From positions 74,726 to 138,725 of the forward strand of contig WHTW01000001.1 of assembly GCA_009377525.1 (NCBI GenBank): DNA of 64,000 bases, read 5' to 3'. Below are positions 44,648 to 53,749 of the stretch, piece by piece. The notes under the pieces were generated by a model, which was not told the origin of the DNA, made no database searches, and was given only the letters and a program-made list of their open reading frames with translations. The DNA comes from Rhodospirillales bacterium (GTDB lineage: Bacteria > Pseudomonadota > Alphaproteobacteria > Reyranellales > Reyranellaceae). Position numbers and translations under genes: made by a program. Numbering within the stretch: the first letter of the stretch is position 1; every line of letters begins with the position of its first letter.

Positions 44648-44958
44648 CCTGCCACGGACGCCTTGCGCATGCCCCGGCAAATCGCCAGTTTCCGGGCCGC
44701 ATGATCTCCCGCCTGATGATCGGAGCGCTTCGCGGCGCGATCCGCTTCTATCAACTGACGCTGGCCTACTTCTTCGTCGGCGCCTGCCGCTATGAGCCGT
44801 CCTGCTCGGCCTATGCCGCCGAGGCGGTGGCGCGCCATGGCGCGCTGCGCGGCAGCTGGCTGGCGGCGCATCGGCTGTGCCGCTGCGGGCCATGGGGTGG
44901 TGCGGGCTTCGATCCCGTGCCGCCGAAGCCTTCCTGTCAATCCGCCGAGCGCGCTTAA
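44644..44958 (+). CDS. yidD: membrane protein insertion efficiency factor YidD
   Basis: The 104-residue protein has the conserved core [14 protein letters not shown] and [19 protein letters not shown], ending in [15 protein letters not shown]. YidD assists YidC-dependent membrane insertion. ATG 44644 overlaps the rnpA stop; ATG 44701 would leave out 19 residues without family similarity, so either may be used. It lies 12 bases before yidC. Confidence 0.93.
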   Translation: MTCHGRLAHAPANRQFPGRMISRLMIGALRGAIRFYQLTLAYFFVGACRYEPSCSAYAAEAVARHGALRGSWLAAHRLCRCGPWGGAGFDPVPPKPSCQSAERA

Positions 44959-44970
44959 AAGTCTGATCAA

Positions 44971-46833
44971 ATGGACCAGAAGAATTTCATTCTCGCCATC
45001 GTGCTCTCGGTGCTGATCATCGTGGGCTGGCAGGCCGCGTTCCCGCCGGCCAAGCCGCCAGACAACCAGCAGCAGACCGCGTCGACCCAGAACGGGACGC
45101 CGCAGGCGCCGACCGGCCAGCCGGGCGCGCCCGGCACTCAGGGCACCGTGCAACCCGGCGCGCCGGCCACCCAGCCGGCGCAGGTCGTGAGCCGCAGCGA
45201 GGCGCTCGCCCGCTCGCCGCGCGTCACCTTCGACACGCCCGAGCTGATCGGCTCGATCAACCTCAAGGGCGCGCGCATCGACGACGTGCGTCTGGCCAAG
45301 TACCGCGTCACGGTCGATCCCAAGAGCGATCCCGTGCCGGTTCTGTCGCCGGTCGGCAGCGCGCATCCCTACTACGCCGAGTTCGGCTGGTCGCCGGCCG
45401 ATCCGTCGATCAAGGTGCCGGACCCCGACACGCTGTGGACCGCCGACAGAGACAGGGTGGCGCCCGGCAAGCCGGTGCGGCTCACCTGGGACAACGGCCA
45501 GGGCCTGATCTTCGCCCTCGACATCTCGCTCGACGAATTCTTCATGTTCGACGTCAAGCAAAGCGTCGAGAACAAGACCGACAAGCCGGTCACGGTCTAT
45601 CCCTGGAGCCTGGTGGTGCGCTACGGCGAGCCGCCGGCCGAGGGCATCTACATCCTGCATGAAGGCCCCTACGGCGTCTTCAACGGCAGCCTGAAGGAGT
45701 TCGGCTACTCCGACTTCAAGGACAACAAGCAGCAAAAGATCGCCACCACCGGCGGCTGGGTCGGCATCACCGACAAGTACTGGATGGCGACGCTGATCCC
45801 CGAGCAAAAGCAGAAGGTCGACGTCACCCTCAAGCAGACCGGCTCGGGCAACGAGCTGAAATACCAGATCGACTACATCGCGCCGGGCCAGGCGATCGCG
45901 CCGGGCGCCAGCGCCACGACCGACGCCAAGCTGTTCGCCGGCGCCAAGATCGTGCGCGTCATCTCCGACTACGAGCAGAAGTACGGCATCGAGAAGTTCG
46001 ACCTCACCATCGACTGGGGCTGGTTCTCGTTCTTCACCCGGCCATTGTTCTGGCTGCTCGAGTGGCTCTACGTGCAACTCGGCAATTTCGGCCTGTCGAT
46101 TCTGGTGCTGACCGTGATCGTCAAGGCGGTGTTCTTCCCGCTGGCCAACAAGTCCTATGCGGCGATGAGCAAGATGAAGGCGCTGCAGCCGGAGATGGAG
46201 AAGCTCAAGGAGCGCTACGGCGAGGACCGCCAGCGCATGAACCAGGAGCTGATGCAGCTCTATCGCCGCGAGAAGGTCAATCCGGCGGCGGGCTGCCTGC
46301 CCATCCTGGTGCAGATCCCGGTGTTCTTCGCGCTCTACAAGGTGCTCTACACCACCATCGAGATGCGCCATCAGCCGTTCTACGGCTGGATCAAGGACCT
46401 CGCCGCGCCCGATCCGCTGACCATCCTGACCGGCTTCGGCCTCTTCCAGTGGCACGTGCCGGAGTTCCTGCATTTCTTCAACATCGGCATCTGGCCCCTC
46501 ATCATGGGCGTCACGATGTACCTGCAGCAGAAGCTGAACCCGGCGCCGACCGACCCGATACAGGCGCGCGTGTTCCAGTTCCTGCCGATCCTGTTCACCT
46601 TCATGCTGGCGCCGTTCGCCGCCGGCCTGGTGATCTACTGGGCGTGGAGCAACACGCTGTCGATCGCCCAGCAGTACACGATCATGCGCCGCCACGGCAC
46701 GCCGATCGGCGGCGGCAAGGGCAAGCCTGCCGTGGCCGCCGCGGTGCCGGCACCCGCGCCTGCGCCGGCACCCGCCGAAGGCGGCGGTGGCCGCGGCAAG
46801 AAGGGCGGCAAGGGCGCGGCCAAGAAGCGCTGA
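44971..46833 (+). CDS. yidC: membrane protein insertase YidC
   Basis: The 620-residue protein has a first membrane helix (residues 4-22), a Gln/Pro-rich linker, the large periplasmic beta domain (about 60-350) and the C-terminal insertase core with five helices (LTVIVKAVFFPLANKSYAAM, NPAAGCLPILVQIPVFFALY). YidC folds and inserts inner-membrane proteins, alone or with Sec. The tail is Ala/Pro-rich and then Gly/Lys-rich and basic, suited to ribosome contact. Its TGA shares a base with the engB ATG. Confidence 0.96.
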   Translation: MDQKNFILAIVLSVLIIVGWQAAFPPAKPPDNQQQTASTQNGTPQAPTGQPGAPGTQGTVQPGAPATQPAQVVSRSEALARSPRVTFDTPELIGSINLKGARIDDVRLAKYRVTVDPKSDPVPVLSPVGSAHPYYAEFGWSPADPSIKVPDPDTLWTADRDRVAPGKPVRLTWDNGQGLIFALDISLDEFFMFDVKQSVENKTDKPVTVYPWSLVVRYGEPPAEGIYILHEGPYGVFNGSLKEFGYSDFKDNKQQKIATTGGWVGITDKYWMATLIPEQKQKVDVTLKQTGSGNELKYQIDYIAPGQAIAPGASATTDAKLFAGAKIVRVISDYEQKYGIEKFDLTIDWGWFSFFTRPLFWLLEWLYVQLGNFGLSILVLTVIVKAVFFPLANKSYAAMSKMKALQPEMEKLKERYGEDRQRMNQELMQLYRREKVNPAAGCLPILVQIPVFFALYKVLYTTIEMRHQPFYGWIKDLAAPDPLTILTGFGLFQWHVPEFLHFFNIGIWPLIMGVTMYLQQKLNPAPTDPIQARVFQFLPILFTFMLAPFAAGLVIYWAWSNTLSIAQQYTIMRRHGTPIGGGKGKPAVAAAVPAPAPAPAPAEGGGGRGKKGGKGAAKKR

Positions 46834-47462
46834 TGGCCGACTACCCGCCGGAAGAGATCGAGGCGGCGCGCAAGCTCTTCGCCGGCCCGTGCGAGTTCGT
46901 GGCCGGCGCTGCCTCGTCCCAGTCGATGCTCGCGATCTCGCTGCCCGAAGTCGCCTTTGCCGGCCGATCCAATGTCGGCAAGTCGAGCCTGGTCAATGCG
47001 CTGACCGGCCGGCGCACCCTGGCGCGCACGTCGTCCAATCCCGGCCATACACGCCAGATCAACTTCTTCGATCTCGCCGGCCGGCTCTTCCTGGTCGACC
47101 TGCCGGGCTACGGCTTCGCCCAGGTCTCGCGCTCCATGAAGGAGGCGTGGCAGGATCTCGCCTCGGCCTATCTGCGCGGCCGCCCCACCTTGAAGCGCGT
47201 CTGTCTGCTGATCGATTCGCGGCACGGCGTGAAGGAGGCCGACCGCGAGACCATGAAGAACCTCGACAAGGCCGCGGTGTCCTACCAGCTCGTGCTGACC
47301 AAGTGCGACCAGCTCAAGGCGTCCGACGTGCCGCGCGCCATCGCCGCCGCCGAGGCGGTCGCCCGCAAGCACGGCGCGGCGCATCCCGAGGCGCTGCCGA
47401 CCAGCAGCGAGACGGGGTTTGGGATTGCGGAGCTGCGGGCGGAGATCGCGGCCGTAACCTAG
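46833..47462 (+). CDS. engB: ribosome biogenesis GTPase EngB/YihA
   Basis: The 209-residue protein carries the GTPase motifs GRSNVGKS (44-51), the G2 threonine in PGHTRQINFF, DLPGYGF (89-95) and TKCD. EngB/YihA binds the large ribosomal subunit during assembly and is usually essential. It overlaps yidC by one base (TGATG), the last gene of the operon. The start was set by this overlap and by the conserved N-terminus; the frame upstream is a yidC shadow. Confidence 0.95.
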   Translation: MADYPPEEIEAARKLFAGPCEFVAGAASSQSMLAISLPEVAFAGRSNVGKSSLVNALTGRRTLARTSSNPGHTRQINFFDLAGRLFLVDLPGYGFAQVSRSMKEAWQDLASAYLRGRPTLKRVCLLIDSRHGVKEADRETMKNLDKAAVSYQLVLTKCDQLKASDVPRAIAAAEAVARKHGAAHPEALPTSSETGFGIAELRAEIAAVT

Positions 47463-47475
47463 GCTAGCGACGGCG

Positions 47476-48459
47476 TTATCGAGTGCCTTGCGGCAAGCCC
47501 GTGGGCGGGCCGGATGGCGCCGGTGCGGGCTGCGGGGCGCGTTGTTGTGGCGCGGGGCGCGGCTGGGCCGGCGGCGGCGTCAGCTTGGGAATGAGGTCGT
47601 GCATCTTGGCCGCCTCGGCCTCCTGGAACTTCTTGGTCTCCTCCTGGTCGAGGAAGCGGTCCTTGTTGAGGTCGGTTGCGAGGAACTCCTTCAGCGCATA
47701 GGCCGTCAGCTCGGGGCGGTCGATGACACCGTCCTTGTTGCCGTCGATTTCCTAGAACTTGATCAGGACGAGCTTCTTGCGGGCGTCATAGGGGAGCTGG
47801 CCTTGCGACTGCGGGCCGTCGGCCGGGCCCACGGGCACGAGATATTCCTGCTGGCTGATCCTGCCGTCGTTGTTCTTGTCGAGCTTGTCGGCATCGCGCA
47901 TCTGCATGTCTATGAGGTCGTTCAGCGCCATCAGCCCCTTGCGGCGCTCGGCCTCCACCTGCAGCCGCCCGGCGGCCTGCCGCTGCGCCAGGCGCTGCAT
48001 GATCAGCCGGATTTCCGGCTCGATGATCTTGTTGTCGCGGTCGGTGTCGTACTGATTGAACTCGCCCTGGATCGGCGCTTCCGCCTCGGCGCGCTCGATG
48101 AAGCCGCTGCTGTTGGTGTCGAGGTTCTGGAACGCGATCCGGATGCGGTTGCGACGTTCCTCGAGGCTCGGCCCGCCTGGAACTTCGTTCAAAAAAGGCG
48201 GCTCGGCCAGCTTGAGGAATTCGTCGAGCGAGACCTTGCCGTCCTTGTTGGCGTCGAGCTCGTCGAACGACTTCATGTGGTGTTTCAGGAAGTCGGCCCG
48301 CGCGACCTCGCCCTTCTTGGCGGTGTCGATCTCGACGAACCACGGCGGCAACGGCACCGGCGCCGGGCCGGTGGACTGGCCGGTGGTCTGGCCGGTGGTC
48401 TGCGCCTGCACGAAAGCCGGCAGCGCCAGCAGGCACAGCAGAATTATCGCTCTCATCAC
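47476..48459 (-). pseudogene. exported EF-hand protein interrupted by an amber stop
   Basis: The frame opens at ATG 48459 with a signal peptide (MMRAIILLCLLALPAFVQAQ) and encodes several EF-hand loops (DANKDGKVSLDE, DTNSSGFIERAE, DTDRDNKIIEPE, DKNNDGRISQQE). It stops at TAG 47752-47754, after VLIKF. Past the TAG the same frame goes on with EIDGNKDGVIDRPELTAYAL and DLNKDRFLDQEE, then a Pro-rich tail, to TAA 47476-47478. So two more EF-hands lie beyond a single stop; CAG to TAG is the simplest lesion, since KFQEIDGNKDG would be a normal loop. The truncated 235-residue form may still be made. Confidence 0.75.
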
Positions 48460-48595
48460 CCTTCCTCAGCTTCCCGGCGCATTCGTAGAAAAAGACCGGA
48501 GGTTGCGCCACCTACCGTTGGTGGAAAATCGGAGATCGGCCGTCTACCGCACCGATTGTTGCAGACTCCGACGCCCGGTAGTCTAGTTGGAGTGC

Positions 48596-49966
48596 ATGCC
48601 GATCTATATGGAGATATCGCCGCTCCATCGCCTCGTCACGATTGTGGCACGTGGCACAGTCAGTGGCGAGGAAGTGCGCAGAACGGCACAAAAGCTGGCT
48701 GATGCCTGGGTGCGCCGATTCGCCAAGATCGTCGAGGTGGCCAGCGCCAGTTTCGACTTCCAGCCTCCGGACGTCATGGCCCTGGCGCAGACGCTGCGCG
48801 CCGACACCGACGGCCGCGGGCCGATCGCCTTCTTCATGCGCGACCTGAACCAGCCCTTCCCCCGGATGTTCGCCAACCAGACCGCCCATGAGGGGCCGGT
48901 CGATCTGTTCAAGAGCCTGCACGATGCGCGCGCCTGGATCGCCAAGATCCAGCACGCCCCCAAGCCTGTCCTAGCTGCTGCCGGCGCGGTCTCGAAGGTC
49001 GCGCAAGTGCCCGCCGACGGCTGGGCCGATCCCGACCGGCAGGGAACCGTGATCCGCGGGCACGCGCACGCGCGAGTTCACCACCCGGGAGCTGGTGCAT
49101 TAGAGCGACAGAAACGTCTCACCCTGAGGAGGGTGCCGAGGGTGAAGCGCTCGCCCTCGCGCAGGCTCGACATGCCATGGCGTATGGCTGTGCGATGGAA
49201 GCCTCGGTTTTCCTTCACGGGCCGACAGGCCGCGTGCTGTCATCGCCGCCCAGAGATTCGCCCGCAAGGATGGCGCGGCACACCCGCAGTTCCGCAGGAT
49301 AGATCTAGCCGTGAGAAAGCGCTGTCACCGCGCGGCCTGTCTCGCCAAGCCGTGACGATTCACGAACCCACGCTGCTGTTGACCGACCTGCTGCTTGCCG
49401 CGGTCGCCGGCTGGTTTGCCTGGAGCCTGCGTTCAGCCTTGCCAACGAACGCCCATGCCGCGCTCTGGTTGTCGCGCGCATTGGGTTTGACAGCGCTTTC
49501 CGGCTTGATCGGAGGGCTCTATCACGCTTACGCCGAGGATTTTCCACCGGCGTTGGCCTCATCCTGGTGGTTCGTCACGCTCCTGGTCGTTTGCGCCGTG
49601 AGCCTGGCAATGGACTTCGGCCTGGTCCATGTCGCCGTTCCCGCCGCTCGCCGGCGGCACTGGTCCGTCGCCGTGTCTTTGAAGTTTGTCGCCTTCGGGA
49701 TCGTAGCGATCATGCATCCGGTCTTTTTGGTCGCGATCATCGACTACGGCCTGAGCCTGATGGCCTGGACGGTTGCCGCGCTCGTGCTCCGTCGCCCGTG
49801 GCGTGGCTGGATGCTCGTCGGTATCGGCTTGTCCATCGTGGCCGCGGTCGTCCAGCAAATGGACTGGGAGATTTTAGCTCATTTCAACTACAACGATCTC
49901 TACCACGTCATCCAGGCCGTGGCCCTTTATGGTTTCTATCGTGCTGCGCGAGGTCTCTCGCCGTAG
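48596..49966 (+). CDS. chimeric reading frame: small soluble domain joined to a membrane domain
   Basis: One frame of 456 codons runs without a stop, but it has three parts. Residues 1-125 form a compact alpha/beta domain (STAS-like in rhythm; MPIYMEISPLHRLVTIVARG). Residues about 126-252 are low-quality sequence that passes through an antisense remnant of the 2OG-oxygenase gene. From GTG 49352 (VTIHEPTLLLTDLLLAAVAG) a membrane protein of 204 residues with about seven helices begins. The first and last parts were probably two genes, and the join is either a fusion or a lost stop. Translation may start separately at 49352. Functions are unknown. Confidence 0.5.
   Translation: MPIYMEISPLHRLVTIVARGTVSGEEVRRTAQKLADAWVRRFAKIVEVASASFDFQPPDVMALAQTLRADTDGRGPIAFFMRDLNQPFPRMFANQTAHEGPVDLFKSLHDARAWIAKIQHAPKPVLAAAGAVSKVAQVPADGWADPDRQGTVIRGHAHARVHHPGAGALERQKRLTLRRVPRVKRSPSRRLDMPWRMAVRWKPRFSFTGRQAACCHRRPEIRPQGWRGTPAVPQDRSSREKALSPRGLSRQAVTIHEPTLLLTDLLLAAVAGWFAWSLRSALPTNAHAALWLSRALGLTALSGLIGGLYHAYAEDFPPALASSWWFVTLLVVCAVSLAMDFGLVHVAVPAARRRHWSVAVSLKFVAFGIVAIMHPVFLVAIIDYGLSLMAWTVAALVLRRPWRGWMLVGIGLSIVAAVVQQMDWEILAHFNYNDLYHVIQAVALYGFYRAARGLSP
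49127..49230 (-). pseudogene. C-terminal fragment of a 2OG-Fe(II) oxygenase gene
   Basis: On the minus strand one frame reads ACRPVKENRGFHRTAIRHGM and SSLREGERFTLGTL, closely matching the end of the intact oxygenase at 50232-50903 (RPVKGNRGFHRTAMRHG and ERFTLGII). Only about 35 codons remain. It lies inside the chimeric frame on the other strand and indicates a local duplication that was later lost. Confidence 0.75.
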
Positions 49967-50231
49967 CCAGGCCACTACGCCGTATGCCGAGTCAGCCGGC
50001 ACCAAGGTCGTTTCCTCGACCCTTCATTATCACGTATTTTGCGTCAGGCTGGGAGGAGGCGCAGAAGCGGCACGGCCGAAACCTGCAAGTGTGCCGTCTG
50101 CCCAAGCGCGGGGGCGGCAAGCAAGCACCGCAGAATGGTCGCTCTGATCAATCTCGCCTCTCCTCGCGAATATTGGAGAGGAAATGCAGATCGGGTGCCA
50201 TAAATCTATGGTTGCAAGCCAAACTCGGCAC

Positions 50232-50903
50232 CTACGCCGCGTCGTGAAAGATGATGCCCAAGGTGAATCGCTCGCCTTGGTGCAGGCTCGACACGCCATG
50301 GCGCATGGCTGTGCGATGGAAGCCTCGGTTTCCTTTCACCGGCCGCTCGCTGACCGCGAAGATCACCGCGTCGCCCTGTCTTAGCGGCACGACCTCGCCG
50401 CGCGACTGCATGCGCGGGCGCTGCTCGACCAGCATGAACTCGCCGCCGCTGAAATCCTTGGCCGGGTCGCTCAGCAGCACCGTCGCCTGCAGCGGGAACA
50501 CCAGCTCGCCGTAGAGGTCGCGGTGCAGGCAGTTGTAGTCGCCCGGCCCGTAGCGCAGCAGCAGCGGCGTCGGCCGCTTCTGGCCGCCGGCGTGGCACTG
50601 GCGCAGCCAGCCCTGCAGGCCGGACGGGAAGCGCTTGGCGATGCCGAGCTGCTCGTTCCAGCGGTTGGCCACGGTGGCGAGTTCGGGATAGAGCGCCTGG
50701 CGCAGCGCCTCGATGCGCTCAGGCAACGGATAGGCGAAATACTGGTATTCGCCCTGGCCATAGCCGTGCCGCTGCATGACGACGTGGCTGCGGAAGCGTG
50801 GCTTTTCGGGCCACAGGGCGGCCAGGGCTTGGCACTCGGCGGGGCCGACCAGGCCGGGCACGACGACGAAGCCGCGGGAGGCCAAAGTGTCGCTGTCGAT
50901 CAT
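50232..50903 (-). CDS. 2OG-Fe(II) oxygenase family protein
   Basis: From ATG 50903 (AGGATG upstream) the 223-residue protein has the iron-binding facial triad: His127 and Asp129 in NCLHRDLYG, and a distal His (196 or 202) in FHRTAMRHG, with Arg212 in GERF to bind 2-oxoglutarate. These enzymes hydroxylate proteins or small molecules with iron, oxygen and 2-oxoglutarate. The substrate is unknown. It is divergent from argB. A fragment of a second copy lies at 49127-49230. Confidence 0.85.
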   Translation of the reverse strand: MIDSDTLASRGFVVVPGLVGPAECQALAALWPEKPRFRSHVVMQRHGYGQGEYQYFAYPLPERIEALRQALYPELATVANRWNEQLGIAKRFPSGLQGWLRQCHAGGQKRPTPLLLRYGPGDYNCLHRDLYGELVFPLQATVLLSDPAKDFSGGEFMLVEQRPRMQSRGEVVPLRQGDAVIFAVSERPVKGNRGFHRTAMRHGVSSLHQGERFTLGIIFHDAA

Positions 50904-50971
50904 CTGGACATCCTGTCGTCCCCCGCCCACGTCTTCTATCCGCAGTCCGCTTGATATATGATGCCGTCTTA

Positions 50972-51000
50972 GCCCTCTCCCGGCCCGGGAGGGGGCTTTT
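50972..51000 (+). terminator. terminator-like hairpin in the argB leader
   Basis: GCCCTCTCCCG and CGGGAGGGGGC pair (one T-G wobble) around a three-base loop, then four T. It lies 23 bases before the argB ATG and must be within the argB transcript, since the gene before it runs the other way. It may be a leader attenuator or a weak stop for antisense transcription. Confidence 0.55.
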
Positions 51001-51022
51001 GCCAACTCGGGGTAATGAAGAA

Positions 51023-51937
51023 ATGGCCGAGCCGGTTCAGACTGACAAGGAGCAGAGGCGGCTCATCCGCATGGCGGAGACCATCTCCAAGGCTCTGCCC
51101 TACATGCGCCGGCACAACGACGCCACCTTCGTCGTGAAGTACGGCGGCCACGCCATGACCGATCCCAAGCTCGGCGATCTGGTCGCGCGCGACGTCGTGC
51201 TGATGAAGCAGGTCGGCATGAACCCGATCGTGGTCCATGGCGGCGGCCCGCAGATCAACAAGATGCTGGAGCGGGTCGGCCTCAAGAGCACGTTCGTGAA
51301 CGGGCTGCGCGTCACCGATGCGGCGACCATGGAGATCGTCGAGATGGTCCTGGCCGGCGCGATCAACAAGGCGATCGTGGCCGACATCAACGAATGCGGC
51401 GGCATCGCCGTCGGCATCTGCGGCAAGGACGGCAACCTGATTCTCGCCCGCAAGGTCACGGAAATGCGCGACCCCAAGACCGGCGAGCTCCTGAAGGTCG
51501 ACCTCAAGCAGGTCGGCGAGCCGGCCAAGATCAACGTCATGGTGCTCGAGCAATTGCGCCGCGCCGATGTCATTCCCGTCGTGGCGCCGATCGGCTTCGG
51601 CGTCGACGACGAGCTCACCTACAACATCAATGCCGACACCTCGGCCGGCGCCATCGCCGGCGCCATGCGGGCCAAGCGGCTCGTGTTCCTGACCGACGTG
51701 CCGGGCGTCCTCGACAAGGACGGCCAGCTCATTTCGGAGATGACGGTCGAGCGCGCGCGCGCGCTGATCGCCGACGGCACCATCTCGGGCGGCATGATCC
51801 CCAAGATCGAGAACTGCATCGACGCGGTGAACAGCGGCGTCGAGGCCGCCACCATCCTGGACGGGCGGGTACCCCACGCCCTGCTGCTGGAGATCTTCAC
51901 CGAGTCCGGCCTCGGCACCATGGTCAGGCGCTCCTGA
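51023..51937 (+). CDS. argB: acetylglutamate kinase
   Basis: The 304-residue protein phosphorylates N-acetylglutamate, the second step of arginine synthesis. It has KYGGHAM (39-45), HGGGPQI (72-78), the nucleotide-binding GKDGNL region and GVDDELTYNINADTSAGAIA near the C-terminus. Long N-terminal helices, as here, are usual in the arginine-sensitive hexameric form, so feedback inhibition is likely. The position downstream of engB, with two inserted segments, fits alphaproteobacterial order. A hairpin sits in its leader. Confidence 0.95.
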   Translation: MAEPVQTDKEQRRLIRMAETISKALPYMRRHNDATFVVKYGGHAMTDPKLGDLVARDVVLMKQVGMNPIVVHGGGPQINKMLERVGLKSTFVNGLRVTDAATMEIVEMVLAGAINKAIVADINECGGIAVGICGKDGNLILARKVTEMRDPKTGELLKVDLKQVGEPAKINVMVLEQLRRADVIPVVAPIGFGVDDELTYNINADTSAGAIAGAMRAKRLVFLTDVPGVLDKDGQLISEMTVERARALIADGTISGGMIPKIENCIDAVNSGVEAATILDGRVPHALLLEIFTESGLGTMVRRS

Positions 51938-51954
51938 TGGTTCAAGGAGCCCTC

Positions 51955-52054
51955 ATGCTGAGGAGCGAGCGCAGCGAGCGTCTCGAAGCATGGGCCTCAC
52001 ACAAGGTGCCCGCTGCCACCCTTCGAGACGCGGCCTTCGGCCGCTCCTCAGGGT
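51955..52054. repeat. palindromic intergenic element, type B
   Basis: CCTCATGCTGAGGAGC pairs with GCTCCTCAGGGTGAGG, and CGTCTCGAAG pairs with CTTCGAGACG. Each side carries an inner hairpin (for example GGCCTTCGGCC). It lies between argB and the peptide deformylase gene. Elements of this type are common in Rhizobiales and Rhodospirillales. Confidence 0.75.
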
Positions 52055-52099
52055 GAGGTTGGGGTTGAAAGGCCTGATTTAGCTGCATATTTAGGCGCC

Positions 52100-52672
52100 A
52101 TGGCTCTCCTGCCCATCCTCACGGCGCCCGATCCGCGCCTCAAGAAGAAGTCCAAGCCGGTCGAGGCGGTCGACGACGACGTGCGCCGGCTGATGGACGA
52201 CATGCTGGAGACGATGTACGCCGCGCCCGGCATCGGGCTCGCGGCGCCGCAGGTCGGCGAGCTCAGGCGCGTGATCGTGCTCGACATCGACCGCGAGGAG
52301 GTCAAGACCGGCCCGCTGTTCATGGCCAACCCCGAGATCATCGAGGCCTCGAACGAGGACGTGAGCTACGAGGAGGGCTGCCTGTCGGTGCCCGACCATT
52401 ATTCCGACGTCGTGCGCCCGGCCAAGGTGACGGTCCGCTACCTCGACCGCGACGGCAAGCAGCAGGACATGACCTGCGAGGGCCTTTTGGCGACCTGCGT
52501 GCAGCACGAGATCGACCATCTCGACGGCATCCTGTTCATCGACCACATCTCCGCGCTCAAGCGCAACATGATCCTGCGCAAGCTCCTCAAGGCCCGGAAG
52601 GAGAAGGAGCGCGACGAGGCCGAGGGCAAGCCGGCCAAGGACAAGGCGAAGGACGCCGAGCACGCCCTGTAG
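52100..52672 (+). CDS. def: peptide deformylase
   Basis: The 190-residue enzyme removes the formyl group from new proteins. The three motifs are GIGLAAPQVG (44-53), EEGCLSVP (91-98, Cys94) and HEIDH (136-140); Cys94, His136 and His140 hold the metal. The Lys-rich tail is longer than in E. coli. ATG 52100 was chosen as the first of the conserved N-terminus. It is convergent with the Nudix gene, four bases apart. Confidence 0.96.
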   Translation: MALLPILTAPDPRLKKKSKPVEAVDDDVRRLMDDMLETMYAAPGIGLAAPQVGELRRVIVLDIDREEVKTGPLFMANPEIIEASNEDVSYEEGCLSVPDHYSDVVRPAKVTVRYLDRDGKQQDMTCEGLLATCVQHEIDHLDGILFIDHISALKRNMILRKLLKARKEKERDEAEGKPAKDKAKDAEHAL

Positions 52673-52676
52673 GACC

Positions 52677-53072
52677 TCAGCTGAGGTCGAGGAGCAGAGG
52701 GCGATATTCGTCCAAGGCCAGGTCCGCCAGCGAGATCGCCGCAGCTCGATCGAACCAGCGAAGCTCGCTGTGCTCCTTGTCGAGAATGGCCGGCTCGCCC
52801 TGCCACCCCGTGACGGCGTACATGTGATAGGTGACTGGTTCCAATCCAGCGCGGTTTGGATCGGCTATTGATCTCAAGAAGCGGCGGCTGGTTGGAACGA
52901 TCCCGACTTCCTCTCGGAGTTCGCGGTCGAGCGCGTCGGCCAGGCTCTCGCCGTCTTCGACATGCCCGCCCGGGAAGCTCCACAAGCCCGGATAGGCCTG
53001 TCGGTGAGGGCTTCGCCTCGCCAGCAGTATCATCGACCCCTTGATCAGTAGTGCATTGACGATGTTGCGCAT
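52677..53072 (-). CDS. Nudix hydrolase
   Basis: The 131-residue protein holds a complete Nudix box GGHVEDGESLADALDRELRE followed by EVGI. Nudix enzymes hydrolyse nucleoside diphosphates linked to another group, such as 8-oxo-dGTP or ADP-ribose; the specificity cannot be read here. AAGGAG lies nine bases before ATG 53072. The frame is open upstream without coding character. Confidence 0.9.
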   Translation of the reverse strand: MRNIVNALLIKGSMILLARRSPHRQAYPGLWSFPGGHVEDGESLADALDRELREEVGIVPTSRRFLRSIADPNRAGLEPVTYHMYAVTGWQGEPAILDKEHSELRWFDRAAAISLADLALDEYRPLLLDLS

Positions 53073-53154
53073 GCACCGGCTCCTTGTCGCCCAACCATAG
53101 CTTACGCGGCATGGAAATTGCGGCGTGGAGGGCTCAGCCCGGGAGACTCCGCCG

Positions 53155-53552
53155 ATGACACCGCAACAGATCGATCTCGTCCAATCGAGCTTCAGAAGGT
53201 CGTGCCGATCGCCGGCACCGCCGCCGACCTGTTCTATGACCGCCTGTTCGAGATCGCGCCCGAGGTGCGATCGATGTTCCCGCAGGATCTCAGCGAGCAG
53301 AAGAAGAAGCTGATGGCGATGCTGGGCACAGCCGTCGGCAACCTGCACAAGCTCGAGACGATCCTTCCCGCGGTGAAGGACCTCGGTCAGCGCCACAAGG
53401 GTTACGGCGTGACAGCGGCGCACTACGCGCCGGTCGGCGCGGCGCTGCTGTGGACGTTGGAGAAGGGCCTCGGCCCGGACTTCACGCCGGAGGTGAAGGC
53501 GGCGTGGACTGAGACCTATACGGCGTTGGCTGGGGTCATGACGGAAGCGTAA
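53155..53552 (+). pseudogene. bacterial globin (flavohaemoglobin-like haem domain), frameshifted
   Basis: From ATG 53155 the frame reads MTPQQIDLVQSSF and then breaks at about 53195; a second frame continues with KVVPIAGTAADLFYDRLFEI, RSMFPQDLSEQKKKLMAMLG and a C-terminal globin helix up to 53552. SSF and KVVPIAG are joined in intact bacterial haemoglobins, so one base is lost near 53195. The proximal histidine is likely the one in QRHKGYGV. The frameshift would abolish the protein unless it is a sequencing error. It lies on the opposite strand from the Nudix gene. Confidence 0.75.
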
Positions 53553-53576
53553 AGCCGGCGGCAACCAGCCCTCTCT

Positions 53577-53655
53577 GTCATCCTGAGCGCAGCGAAGGAT
53601 CTCATGCCGGTTGCAAGCGGCGACGAGGTCCTTCGCTACGCTCAGGACGACATGA
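53577..53655. repeat. palindromic intergenic element, type C
   Basis: GTCATCCTGAGCG...AGCGAAGGA pairs with TCCTTCGCT...CGCTCAGGACGAC over about 24 bases with small interruptions and a roughly 26-base loop. It lies between the globin remnant and the tandem pair. Confidence 0.75.
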
Positions 53656-53749
53656 CGCCCGCGCCTTCAGGCCAGCCGACGGTCCCTTCTCGTAGACACC
53701 CGTAACAGTTGTATTGAAGGTGTGAAGAACGCGTGGTAATTTGTGCTCC

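Noticed and set aside
44554..46695. Minus-strand frame of about 710 codons across rnpA, yidD and yidC
   Set aside because: All three genes on the plus strand are certain. The antisense product is His, Asp and Arg-rich and lacks protein-like character.
47488..48702. Plus-strand frame over the EF-hand gene
   Set aside because: The EF-hand loops and signal peptide on the minus strand explain this region. The plus-strand protein is an antisense shadow.
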